Part shown: positions 1 through 7,318 of the stretch, in pieces
Layout of the letters: the number at the start of each line of letters is the position of its first letter
Numbering within the stretch: the stretch's first letter is position 1
Origin: Desulfuromusa sp.
GTDB lineage: Bacteria; Desulfobacterota; Desulfuromonadia; Desulfuromonadales; Geopsychrobacteraceae
Assembly: GCA_023145655.1 (NCBI GenBank)
Contig: JAGLDI010000060.1
Coordinates: forward strand, 1 to 9,864
Direction: 5' to 3'
DNA: 9,864 nucleotides
Notes under the pieces: generated by a model
The model's database searches: none
What the model was told of the DNA's origin: nothing
What the model saw: the letters and a program-made list of their open reading frames with translations, nothing else
Position numbers and translations under genes: made by a program

Positions 1-2133
1 CTGCGGGACAATATGAAATTTGATCTGGATGACTATGTCCAGCGTGATCTGCACTATGCGATTGTTGATGAGGTTGACTCAATTTTAATCGATGAGGCAA
101 GAACTCCGCTGATCATCTCCGGCCCCAGCGAAGATTCCAGTGAGCTCTATTACACTGTTGACCAGATTATCCCTCGATTGAAAAAAGGTGAGATGATCGA
201 AGAGCGGGATGGCAAGATTGGTCAAGCGGTCAAGCGCTTTACCGGTGAATATACTGTTGATGAGAAAGCTAAATCTGCAGCCTTGACTGAAGAGGGGGTG
301 ACCAGAGTTGAGCAGTTACTCCATGTTGACAACCTGTACGAATCAAAAAATATCGAGATGTTGCACCATGTGAATCAGGCCCTCAAGGCTCATGCCCTGT
401 TCCAGCGCGATGTTGACTATGTGGTTCAGGATGGTGAGGTTCAGATTGTTGATGAGTTTACCGGTCGGCTGATGCCGGGACGGCGTTGGAGTGATGGTTT
501 GCATCAAGCAATTGAGGCCAAAGAGCGGGTAAAGATTGCCAGTGAAAATCAAACTCTTGCGACAATCACTTTCCAGAACTATTTCAGGATGTATGAAAAA
601 CTTGCAGGGATGACCGGTACTGCCGAGACTGAGGCTGCTGAATTCAATGAAATCTATAACCTGGATACAGTTGTTATTCCGACAAATCAGCCGATGCAGC
701 GGGATGATATGGCCGATGTCATCTACAAGACCGAAAAAGAAAAGTTTCTGGCAGTGGTTGAAGATATTATTGAGTGTCATGGAAATGGACAACCGATTCT
801 GGTCGGGACAATCACGATTGATACATCGGAAATTCTTTCGGCACTGTTGAAAAAACGGGGGGTTCCCCACAATGTTCTCAATGCAAAACAACATGAGCGC
901 GAAGCTTATATTGTTGCACAGGCCGGGAGTAAAGGGTCGGTCACAATTGCAACCAATATGGCGGGTCGGGGAACGGATATCGTTCTCGGTGGTAATCCTG
1001 AGATGATGGCCCGGGCGGATGCTGCCAATGCTGAGGACCCTGAGGCCCGTTTTCAAGAACTTTTCCCCGATTACGAAGAACGTTGTAAAAGAGAGCGCCA
1101 GGATGTTCTGGATGCGGGCGGCCTTTACATCTTAGGGACTGAACGGCATGAATCACGCCGTATTGATAATCAGTTACGAGGTCGTTCTGGACGCCAGGGA
1201 GATCCCGGAAAAAGCCATTTTTATCTCAGTCTCGAAGATGACCTGCTGCGTATCTTCGGTTCGCAGAAGGTTGCCTATATTATGGATAAAATGAAGATTC
1301 CGGATGGCGAACCGATCGAACATGGGATGATCAGTAGGGCGATAGAAAATGCTCAGAAAAAGGTTGAGGCGCATAACTTTGATATTCGTAAACATCTCAT
1401 TGAGTATGATGATGTTATGAACCGGCAGCGTGATGTGATTTACACCCAACGCCGTGAAGTTTTATCCGGGGACCAACTTCAGGAAACTTTTCAGGGAATT
1501 ATTGCCGATACTGTTGCCGACATGGTTGGCTCGTTCTGCCCTGACAAAACCCCCTCGGCTAATTGGGATTGGGATCGTCTTACTGATGATTTTTTGAATC
1601 AGTTCAATTTCCTCCCCGATTTAAATTCGCTAGATCCCTCTGATATTAAACATGAGGAATTGGAAGATCTGTTGAAAAAACAGGCTGAGCAGCGCTTGTC
1701 GGAGAAGGAAGAGGACTTCACTCCAACGGTTATGGCACAGCTGATGCGTGTACTGCTGTTGCAGACGATAGATGCACAGTGGAAAGACCATCTGCTTTCT
1801 GTCGATCATCTCAAAGAGGGGATCGGTCTGCGTGGTTACGGGCAAAAAAATCCCAAAGAAGAGTATAAGCGTGAAGCTTATAGTCTATTTATGGAGATGA
1901 TGGGGCGGGTCAGAGAGGAAGTTTTACAGAAAATTTTCCGGATTCAATTGGCGCGGGAGGAAGATGTTGAACAACTTGAAGCCAAACAGCGGCGACAGAA
2001 AATATCGATGAACCGAACCGATGAAGAGACTCAGATTAACAAGCCGACAGTTCGGGATGAGGACAAGGTCGGTCGGAATGATCCTTGCCCTTGTGGAAGT
2101 GGAAAAAAATACAAGAAATGTTGTGGGAAATAG
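1..2133 (+). CDS. secA: Protein translocase subunit SecA (5'-truncated by window edge)
   Basis: SecA is the ATPase motor that pushes unfolded preproteins through the SecYEG channel at the inner membrane. The reading frame is open from base 1. The first visible residues, LRDNM, align with the conserved segment just before the [19 protein letters not shown] motif of NBD1, so roughly the first 185 residues (Walker A part) lie upstream, judged from E. coli SecA. In order the window shows the end of NBD1 and the preprotein-binding domain, GMTGTAE near window codon 203, the NBD2 motif [15 protein letters not shown] near codon 318, and [20 protein letters not shown] near codon 380, which contains the helicase motif VI arginines. 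The helical scaffold and wing follow. The C-terminus is a SEC-C zinc motif ([13 protein letters not shown], bases 2086-2124), which in the family binds Zn and helps contact SecB or ribosomes. No frameshift is seen. The ATG at 13 is an internal methionine, not the start. It is the first visible gene of a five-gene run. Confidence 0.98.
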   Translation: MRDNMKFDLDDYVQRDLHYAIVDEVDSILIDEARTPLIISGPSEDSSELYYTVDQIIPRLKKGEMIEERDGKIGQAVKRFTGEYTVDEKAKSAALTEEGVTRVEQLLHVDNLYESKNIEMLHHVNQALKAHALFQRDVDYVVQDGEVQIVDEFTGRLMPGRRWSDGLHQAIEAKERVKIASENQTLATITFQNYFRMYEKLAGMTGTAETEAAEFNEIYNLDTVVIPTNQPMQRDDMADVIYKTEKEKFLAVVEDIIECHGNGQPILVGTITIDTSEILSALLKKRGVPHNVLNAKQHEREAYIVAQAGSKGSVTIATNMAGRGTDIVLGGNPEMMARADAANAEDPEARFQELFPDYEERCKRERQDVLDAGGLYILGTERHESRRIDNQLRGRSGRQGDPGKSHFYLSLEDDLLRIFGSQKVAYIMDKMKIPDGEPIEHGMISRAIENAQKKVEAHNFDIRKHLIEYDDVMNRQRDVIYTQRREVLSGDQLQETFQGIIADTVADMVGSFCPDKTPSANWDWDRLTDDFLNQFNFLPDLNSLDPSDIKHEELEDLLKKQAEQRLSEKEEDFTPTVMAQLMRVLLLQTIDAQWKDHLLSVDHLKEGIGLRGYGQKNPKEEYKREAYSLFMEMMGRVREEVLQKIFRIQLAREEDVEQLEAKQRRQKISMNRTDEETQINKPTVRDEDKVGRNDPCPCGSGKKYKKCCGK

Positions 2134-2148
2134 AGTTGAGATGAACTG

Positions 2149-3846
2149 ATGGTAGAACAACCACAAGAAAATCCAGCAATTCTGTTGATTGACGATGCAC
2201 CGCTTATCCTGGACCTGATGGAGGATATGCTGGAGGATCTCAATTGCCCGGTGCTGCGTTCGGGTTCGGGACTGGGGGTGACCAAAATCCTGGATCAGGA
2301 GGACGTTGCCGTGGTTTTTTGTGATGTTTCGCTTCCTGATATAAATGGCGTTAACGTGTTGCAAATGATTAAGCAGCACACCCCTGAGATTCAGGTCGTT
2401 ATGATTTCCGGGCAACAGGACTTTGATGTCGCCCGTCAGGTTTTACGTGAACGCGCTCTCGATTACCTTGTCAAACCATTTTCTCAAGAGGAAGTTTTAC
2501 AGGTTGCCCGGCAGGGAATCGGTGCCTATTTTTATGCCAAGCACCAGAATCAAGCTCGCCTTGAAGCACAGCGACGGATGGCCGATCTGATACTGCTCAG
2601 AAAAGTTGGTGAAACGGCTAATGCTGGGAATAACCTGCAGGGGTTGTTCGACCAAATACTTGATTCAATCGTCCATACTGCCGGGGTTGAGGTTGCTTCG
2701 CTGATGTTGCTGAAAGAAGATGGTTTACTCCATATTGCTGCTGCACATGGGTTAGATAAAGAGATCATTCGTTCTGTGCGAGTGGCTGCAGGAGTGGGAA
2801 TCTCCGGGCATGTTCTGGCAACGGGTGAAGCGGTTCTGGTTCCTAATATTGATCAGGATAATCGCTTTAAAAGTTCACGTGGCGGGCAGCGTTATAAGAA
2901 CCAATCCTTACTTTCGGTCCCAATCTATGTGCGTGATGAGATGGTTGGAGTGATCAATGTCAACAATAAAACCTCTGGTTATCCCTTCGATCTGGAAGAC
3001 CAGAATTTATTGGTAGCAATTGCTAATCAAGTTTCATTGGCGATGGAAAACTTTAAACTGATAAATAGTTTTCGCCAACAAGCTCTGGTTCTGGAACATA
3101 CCAATGAGGATTTGGTCCGGGTGAACCGAGCCAGAACCCGTCTGGTATGCAACCTTTCTCATGAACTTAAAACCCCGTTAACCTCAATTATGGGATATGT
3201 CGATCTGTCCCTCTCCTTTTTTAATAAGTTATCTGAAGAAGAAATCAAGGACAATCTGGTTCAGATTCATGAGGAGGGAAAGCGTCTGGAAAAATTGATT
3301 ACCGGGATGCTGAGGTTGTTTTCCATCGAATCAGAACGTGAGGTCTGGCGATGGAAATCTTTTGGTGTTCCTTGGTCAATTGCCGATTCCTTTCAGTACT
3401 ATAACTCCAAAATGGCCGAGCAAAATCTGCTGACGGAAATTGATATTCAGGATGATTTGCCAGAGATTTATGGTGATCCGGAAAAATTTGGGATGGCCTT
3501 TAATTCTCTGATCGATAATGCCGTCAAGTTTAATCGTGATGGTGGTTTGGTACGGATTAAAGCCGAAGTGAAGGTTTTTGAGGGGTTGGACTATATTTAT
3601 TTACAAGTTTTTAACCAGGGACAGACTGTCCCACCTGGAGCCCATGAAACAATTTTTGATTCTTATACCCAACTCGGGGATATTGATACGGAAAAACCTC
3701 ATGGGGTCGGGATTGGCTTGGCGCTGGTTAAAGTTGTTGTTGATCGGATGAAGGGGGATATCTTTCTCGAAGAACTTGACGAAGAGGGAACCTGCTTTGG
3801 TCTGATGTTGCCAACGGAACAAACTTACAACATCTTACAGAGTTGA
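2149..3846 (+). CDS. Receiver-GAF-histidine kinase (soluble reverse-hybrid sensor kinase)
   Basis: This 565-residue signalling protein has an N-terminal response-regulator receiver, a GAF sensor domain and a C-terminal histidine kinase. The receiver (about residues 10-125) has the acidic pair D15/D16, phospho-acceptor D59, switch residue S87 and K109 in VKPF, so it looks active. The GAF domain spans about 165-303. The HisKA H-box NLSHELKTPLTS carries H338, followed by E339 and T342, which fits the E-x-x-T/N phosphatase signature. The ATPase domain (about 440-560) has an N-box with N452 and N457, an F-box-like IFDSY and a G2 box GVGIGLALVK at 519-528. The G1 box reads NQGQT with N489 instead of the usual Asp, a substitution also met in working kinases. 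There is no signal peptide or membrane segment, so it is cytoplasmic. It starts 15 bp after secA with only a weak GAG ribosome site and ends 2 bp before the argJ ATG. Input signal and partner are unknown. Confidence 0.93.
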   Translation: MVEQPQENPAILLIDDAPLILDLMEDMLEDLNCPVLRSGSGLGVTKILDQEDVAVVFCDVSLPDINGVNVLQMIKQHTPEIQVVMISGQQDFDVARQVLRERALDYLVKPFSQEEVLQVARQGIGAYFYAKHQNQARLEAQRRMADLILLRKVGETANAGNNLQGLFDQILDSIVHTAGVEVASLMLLKEDGLLHIAAAHGLDKEIIRSVRVAAGVGISGHVLATGEAVLVPNIDQDNRFKSSRGGQRYKNQSLLSVPIYVRDEMVGVINVNNKTSGYPFDLEDQNLLVAIANQVSLAMENFKLINSFRQQALVLEHTNEDLVRVNRARTRLVCNLSHELKTPLTSIMGYVDLSLSFFNKLSEEEIKDNLVQIHEEGKRLEKLITGMLRLFSIESEREVWRWKSFGVPWSIADSFQYYNSKMAEQNLLTEIDIQDDLPEIYGDPEKFGMAFNSLIDNAVKFNRDGGLVRIKAEVKVFEGLDYIYLQVFNQGQTVPPGAHETIFDSYTQLGDIDTEKPHGVGIGLALVKVVVDRMKGDIFLEELDEEGTCFGLMLPTEQTYNILQS

Positions 3847-3848
3847 AT

Positions 3849-5039
3849 ATGAATAGTGGTGATATTCCTGCTGGTTTCCGTTTTTCGGGAATAGCGAGTG
3901 GAATTAAAAAATCTGGCAAACTTGATTTGGGGCTGATTGTTTCTGATCTTCCTGCCGACTGTGCTGGCGTTTTCACGCGCAATAAAGTGATTGCTGCCCC
4001 ATTACTGTTAACTAAACCAAGAGTTGCCGGGGGGAAGTGTCAAGCGATTTTAGTCAATAGCGGTAACGCAAACGCTTGTACCGGCGCTGCGGGGCTGCAG
4101 ATAGCTGAGACGACTCTCCAATTATTATCAGAACCGTTGCAAATAGCTGATGACTTGATTGCGGTTGCTTCAACTGGAGTTATTGGTGAAGCTCTCCCAC
4201 TGGAACCCTTTCGTACTGGTGTTCCAAAGCTGGTAGATTGCTTGTCTGCTGCACATGCTGCTACTGTTGCCGAAGCAATGATGACTACTGATGCTTTTTC
4301 AAAGATTGCTAGCGCAAAAGAGTCAGGAACTCCAGACTATAGAATTCTCGGGTTGGCAAAAGGGGCCGGGATGATCCATCCCAATATGGCAACGATGCTT
4401 GGTTTTGTCCTCACTGATGCACAGATATCCCCCGAACTACTCAAAACTGCATTGCCGAGGGCGGTGCAGAAAAGCTTCAACTCAATTACTGTGGATGGCG
4501 ATACCTCCACCAATGATATGGTTCTTCTGCTGGCTAATGGTGCAGCTAATTCTGCAATGATTACGCCCGATACTGATGAGGCTGAAATATTCTGTCAGCA
4601 TCTGGAACGGGTCCTCCTTGATCTGGCAAAGATGATCGTCCGTGATGGAGAGGGTGCAACCAAACTGGTTCAAATCCGAGTTGTCGGTGCTGAAAATGAA
4701 GAATCAGCCCGTACAGCAGCATGTTCAGTGGCAACCTCGGCCCTGGTAAAGACGGCATTTTTTGGTGAGGATGCAAACTGGGGTCGAATTATTGCTGCAG
4801 TTGGCTATTCTGGAATTGATATTGACCAAAATCACATTGATATCAGTTTTGATCAAATACCAGTTGCTATTGCTGGTTTGTCCGCTGGGGCGGAACAGGA
4901 AGCCAAGGCAACCAAAGTGCTGCAGCAGGATGAGTTCGTGGTGACGATCGATCTCCATTCAGGGGACGCTGAATCTAGCTATTACACTTCAGACCTCAGC
5001 TATGAGTATGTTAAAATTAATGCTGATTATCGAACCTGA
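3849..5039 (+). CDS. argJ: Bifunctional ornithine/glutamate N-acetyltransferase ArgJ
   Basis: ArgJ transfers the acetyl group from N-acetylornithine to glutamate, recycling it in arginine biosynthesis; many members also acetylate glutamate from acetyl-CoA. The protein is 396 residues, normal for the family, and complete. The N-terminus IPAGFRFSGIASGIKKSGK and the VFTRN segment are typical. The oxyanion-hole motif STGVIGE has T109/G110. The self-cleavage site is in KGAGMIHPNMATML, where T182 would become the N-terminal nucleophile of the beta chain. The C-terminus YVKINADYRT is the conserved ArgJ ending. I chose the ATG at 3849, two bases after the kinase stop. A TTG at 3843 in the same frame would overlap that stop and adds only two residues. 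The ribosome site is weak, so translational coupling to the kinase is likely. Whether it is mono- or bifunctional cannot be decided from sequence alone. Confidence 0.97.
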   Translation: MNSGDIPAGFRFSGIASGIKKSGKLDLGLIVSDLPADCAGVFTRNKVIAAPLLLTKPRVAGGKCQAILVNSGNANACTGAAGLQIAETTLQLLSEPLQIADDLIAVASTGVIGEALPLEPFRTGVPKLVDCLSAAHAATVAEAMMTTDAFSKIASAKESGTPDYRILGLAKGAGMIHPNMATMLGFVLTDAQISPELLKTALPRAVQKSFNSITVDGDTSTNDMVLLLANGAANSAMITPDTDEAEIFCQHLERVLLDLAKMIVRDGEGATKLVQIRVVGAENEESARTAACSVATSALVKTAFFGEDANWGRIIAAVGYSGIDIDQNHIDISFDQIPVAIAGLSAGAEQEAKATKVLQQDEFVVTIDLHSGDAESSYYTSDLSYEYVKINADYRT

Positions 5040-5049
5040 TTTTTGACTT

Positions 5050-5054
5050 GGTGA
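5050..5054 (+). promoter_or_regulatory. Weak ribosome binding site of deoB
   Basis: GGTGA lies 11 bases before the ATG at 5066 and is the only Shine-Dalgarno-like stretch in the 26-bp gap after argJ. It overlaps the TTG (5048) and GTG (5051) codons that would open longer versions of deoB, which argues for the ATG start. Confidence 0.45.
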
Positions 5055-5065
5055 AAAATTCCACG

Positions 5066-6253
5066 ATGTTTAAACGAATAATTCTGATTGTCCTTGATGG
5101 TGTAGGCGTTGGTGCTCTGCCTGACGCTGGAAAATATGGAGATCATGAAGCGGCAACCTTGCAGCATGTTGCAGAAAAAGCGGGTGGTTTGTCGTTGCCC
5201 CATTTGGAACAGTTGGGCCTTGGACATATTGTGTCGGTTAAGGGCGTTGCAAAGGTTGCAGCCCCAGAGGGCTGTTGGGGAAAAATGGTAGAAAAGAGCC
5301 CAGGGAAAGATTCTATTACCGGACATTGGGAACTTGCCGGAGTGGTTCTGGATCGCCCATTTGCAGTTTTCCCCCATGGTTTTCCGGAAGAAATTATTTC
5401 TGTTTTTATTGCCGAAACAGGTCTTAACCCACTGGGTAATATCGCTGCGAGTGGAACCGATATTCTTCGGGACTTGGGCGAAGAACATTTGAAAAGTGGC
5501 CGCCCGATTATTTATACCAGTAGTGACTCGGTATTTCAGATTGCTGCCCACGAAGATATTATTGCCCCAGAAAAACTCTATTCCATCTGTCGTCAAACCG
5601 AAAAGATTCTTCTGCCTTACGATGTTTGTCGGGTTATTGCGCGTCCTTTTAAAGGAACCTGTGCTGCTGACTTTTATCGTACTGCAGGACGCCATGATTT
5701 TCCCCGCAAACCACCTGAAAAAACCTTACTTGATCTTCTACAAGAACAGGGGGTTGCTACCTGTGGAATTGGTAAAATTAAGGATCTCTTTGATGGGGAA
5801 GGGGTCACATTTTCGTACCCGACAACCAATAACTTTGATGGTATGAATCAAACTCTGCAGGTGCTGAATGAAATTAATCAGGGACTGATCATGGTCAATC
5901 TGGTAGATTTTGATATGCTGTATGGGCATCGACTAGATGGTGATGGTTTTGCCACCGCCTTGCAGCAGTTCGACAGCTGGTTGCCACAGCTGATGCAAAA
6001 GATGTCCCCTGAGGATTTATTGATAATAACAGCGGATCACGGTTGTGATCCGACCACTCCGGGGACAGATCATAGTCGTGAATATGTGCCATTGTTGCTT
6101 TCTTCTCAAGCGATTACGGCTCCAGGAAGTTTGGGCATAAGGGCTTCTTTTGCAGATGTTGGGGCGACAGTTGCTAGTAATTTTCAGGTTTTTATGCAAA
6201 ATGGAAAAAGTTTTCTTTCTGAACTCACACCTACAAATATAAGGGGGTTATAA
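5066..6253 (+). CDS. deoB: Phosphopentomutase DeoB
   Basis: DeoB interconverts (deoxy)ribose-1-phosphate and (deoxy)ribose-5-phosphate, linking nucleoside salvage to the pentose phosphate pool. It is an alkaline-phosphatase-superfamily enzyme using two Mn ions. From the ATG at 5066 the protein has 395 residues, the usual length. The active-site threonine is T85 in GKDSITGHWE, the same number as in the Bacillus cereus enzyme. Metal ligands are all visible: D11 in LIVLDGVGVGA, D283 and H288 in LVDFDMLYGH, D324/H325 in TADHG and H336 in GTDHSREYVP. Upstream TTG (5048) and GTG (5051) codons would add six or five residues unlike the family start. It sits 26 bp after argJ and 2 bp before the DUF2914 gene. 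An arginine gene and a nucleoside-salvage gene in one run suggest shared transcription, not shared pathway. Confidence 0.96.
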   Translation: MFKRIILIVLDGVGVGALPDAGKYGDHEAATLQHVAEKAGGLSLPHLEQLGLGHIVSVKGVAKVAAPEGCWGKMVEKSPGKDSITGHWELAGVVLDRPFAVFPHGFPEEIISVFIAETGLNPLGNIAASGTDILRDLGEEHLKSGRPIIYTSSDSVFQIAAHEDIIAPEKLYSICRQTEKILLPYDVCRVIARPFKGTCAADFYRTAGRHDFPRKPPEKTLLDLLQEQGVATCGIGKIKDLFDGEGVTFSYPTTNNFDGMNQTLQVLNEINQGLIMVNLVDFDMLYGHRLDGDGFATALQQFDSWLPQLMQKMSPEDLLIITADHGCDPTTPGTDHSREYVPLLLSSQAITAPGSLGIRASFADVGATVASNFQVFMQNGKSFLSELTPTNIRGL

Positions 6254-6255
6254 AG

Positions 6256-6642
6256 ATGAAAAAAATACTGGGATTAATGCTTATTATTATTGTTTTGGGT
6301 GTTTCTTTTGCTCAGGCGTCAGATTTGAGTGTTGCTGACGGGACGATTACTACCGCAATTGAAAATCAGATGCCGATTGATAGCATTGATTCTTATCGTG
6401 CCGATTTTGGCAAGTTGTACTGCTTTACCCGGATCCTTGGTGCGCCGGGCGATACCGAAGTGACCCATGTCTGGTATTATCAGGACAACGAGTTAGCCAG
6501 AGTCATACTGCCGGTCCAATCTGCAGATTGGCGTACCTATTCATCCAAGCGATTTTTGCCACAGTGGGCTGGTCAATGGAAGGTTGTTGTTCTGGATGTC
6601 GAGGGAAATGAAATAGCAACTATTCCGTTCAGTTTGGAATAA
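6256..6642 (+). CDS. Secreted DUF2914 domain protein
   Basis: This is a 128-residue protein with an N-terminal signal peptide: two lysines, a hydrophobic stretch at about residues 4-17, and a likely signal peptidase I site after AQA near residue 22. The rest matches the DUF2914 pattern I know: LYCFTRI, then VTHVWYYQDNE, then WRTYSSKRFLPQWAGQWKVV, ending in a short beta strand (IPFSLE). The W/Y-rich repeats of strands suggest a small beta-sandwich exported across the inner membrane. The molecular role of DUF2914 is not established and I assign none. It starts 2 bp after deoB; its ribosome site AAGGGGG (6241-6247) lies in the last codons of deoB, 8 bases before the ATG. It is the last gene of the run before the hairpin terminator. 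Confidence 0.85.
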   Translation: MKKILGLMLIIIVLGVSFAQASDLSVADGTITTAIENQMPIDSIDSYRADFGKLYCFTRILGAPGDTEVTHVWYYQDNELARVILPVQSADWRTYSSKRFLPQWAGQWKVVVLDVEGNEIATIPFSLE

Positions 6643-6652
6643 ATGTGATATC

Positions 6653-6692
6653 TAACTAAAAAGGCGACCCGCAAGGGTCGCCTTTTTAGTTA
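6653..6692. terminator. Bidirectional intrinsic terminator, 18-bp perfect stem with GCAA loop
   Basis: Arms 6653-6670 and 6675-6692 are perfectly complementary over 18 bp around a GCAA tetraloop (6671-6674), a GNRA-type loop. The core stem is GGCGACCC/GGGTCGCC, flanked by A5 at 6658-6662 and T5 at 6683-6687, so either strand's transcript ends in a U-tract after a GC-rich stem. It lies between convergent genes: 10 bases after the DUF2914 stop and 13 bases beyond the minus-strand regulator's stop. Confidence 0.95.
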
Positions 6693-6705
6693 TCAATATG
6701 GTGGG

Positions 6706-7128
6706 TTATTTCTTTGCCCGTGCTGCCCGTGCTCTAGCTAAGTTGCCAGCAAGGTCACGGTCAATGGCCATTTGTCGACGACTTTCTGAATAGTTTTTTG
6801 AAGCGAGGGACTGACCGCGAGGAATATCAAATTGTTTCCGATACTCTGAAGCCGTCATGTCGTGAGCTGTTTTCAAGTGTCGAGAGAGGGTTTTGAAGCC
6901 TTTACCACAGATCATGCAGTAGATTTTATCTTTCCCGAAGGCTTTCTTCTTACTAACTGCGGGAGTCTCTTCAACAACTTCCTCTGTTTCTAAAAGGGCA
7001 CCCTTTTCCAAGGCAGACAAAACAGAATGAACTTCATTTAATTCAGAGATCAACTCTTCTTTTGACATAGGGGTTGTTGATGCGTGTGCTGCAACAATAT
7101 CAACCGCCATCTCCATAATATTTGCCAT
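6706..7128 (-). CDS. Ros/MucR-family zinc-finger transcriptional regulator
   Basis: This is a 140-residue protein of the Ros/MucR family, prokaryotic C2H2-like zinc-finger DNA-binding proteins that favour AT-rich sites and often repress their own gene. The N-terminal helical part (about residues 5-42, MAVDIVAAHAS and the ELISELNEVHSVLSALE region) corresponds to the family's oligomerisation region. An acidic linker follows (about 45-57). The finger is CMICGKGFKTLSRHLKTAH with C71, C74, H84 and H89, giving C-x2-C-x9-H-x4-H as in Agrobacterium Ros. The motifs MTASEYRKQFDIP and YSESRRQMA after it are also family-typical, and the tail is basic and Ala/Arg-rich. I chose the ATG at 7128 because AGGAG lies 9 bases before it and the family begins near there; a longer frame to 7200 adds 24 residues with no ribosome site. 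Its targets are unknown. It converges on the DUF2914 gene and diverges from the dGTPase gene. Confidence 0.93.
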   Translation of the reverse strand: MANIMEMAVDIVAAHASTTPMSKEELISELNEVHSVLSALEKGALLETEEVVEETPAVSKKKAFGKDKIYCMICGKGFKTLSRHLKTAHDMTASEYRKQFDIPRGQSLASKNYSESRRQMAIDRDLAGNLARARAARAKK

Positions 7129-7137
7129 ATCCAATAT

Positions 7138-7142
7138 CTCCT
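7138..7142 (-). promoter_or_regulatory. Ribosome binding site fixing the start of the Ros/MucR gene
   Basis: Read on the minus strand, AGGAG (inside AAAAAGGAG, 7138-7146) precedes the ATG at 7126-7128 by 9 bases. No comparable site precedes the longer in-frame start at 7200. Confidence 0.8.
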
Positions 7143-7165
7143 TTTTATTTTTCAAGCTAAATATT

Positions 7166-7194
7166 TTTAGAACATAAAATAAAAAGTAAGGCAA
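7166..7194 (-). promoter_or_regulatory. Possible promoter of the Ros/MucR gene
   Basis: On the minus strand TTGCCT (7189-7194) and TCTAAA (7166-7171) are separated by 17 bases, about 40 bases ahead of the start codon. The boxes match the sigma-70 consensus only partly and the region is AT-rich, so chance similarity is quite possible. Confidence 0.3.
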
Positions 7195-7208
7195 GAGCAA
7201 AGTCTGTT

Positions 7209-7256
7209 TACCAATGAAATTGATTTATATTCCTTATATTGGTAATTATATTGGTA
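7209..7256. repeat. Triple TACCAAT/ATTGGTA repeat, candidate operator
   Basis: TTATATTGGTA occurs twice in tandem (7234-7244 and 7246-7256, a 12-base period). Its core ATTGGTA occurs a third time in inverted orientation as TACCAAT at 7209-7215. The array lies in the AT-rich gap between the divergent regulator and dGTPase genes, where an operator would sit. Ros/MucR proteins bind AT-rich sites near their own promoters, so the neighbouring regulator is the obvious candidate binder; that link is inference. Confidence 0.5.
7220..7248 (+). promoter_or_regulatory. Possible promoter of the dGTPase gene
   Basis: TTGATT (7220-7225) and TAATTA (7243-7248) are spaced 17 bases apart, about 70 bases before the likely start codon. 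The -10-like box lies between the two tandem repeats, so a protein bound there would block it. Support is by pattern only, in AT-rich DNA. Confidence 0.35.
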
Positions 7257-7318
7257 TAGCGCTTTGTTGATTTATGCAGAAAATACTTTTTTACAAGTTC
7301 TTTATGATAGGTCATTCT

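Noticed and set aside
343..1056. Minus-strand 237-codon open frame inside secA
   Set aside because: It is antisense to well-conserved SecA sequence, its translation has no recognisable domain, and it is rich in residues expected from reversed SecA codons.
2141..2149. Three-codon ATG AAC TGA mini-frame whose stop overlaps the kinase start
   Set aside because: It could in principle couple translation, but such a short frame arises easily by chance and nothing else supports it.
1924..2415. Minus-strand 163-codon frame across the secA-kinase junction
   Set aside because: It spans two real plus-strand genes and shows no domain; a shadow frame.
3613..3615. Asn (N489) in place of Asp in the kinase G1 box as a sign of an inactive kinase
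   Set aside because: Asn at this place is found in other apparently functional histidine kinases, and the other ATP-binding boxes are intact.
3843..3848. TTG start of argJ overlapping the kinase stop
   Set aside because: The ATG at 3849 is a better codon and gives the normal family N-terminus; the TTG adds only two residues.
5027..5695. Minus-strand 222-codon open frame over deoB
   Set aside because: It lies opposite the active-site region of deoB, whose motifs are intact; no ribosome site or family resemblance.
7274..7318. Longer dGTPase N-terminus from the ATG at 7274
   Set aside because: The extra residues are unlike the family, which starts MNIRE, and the segment reads like a 5' untranslated leader.
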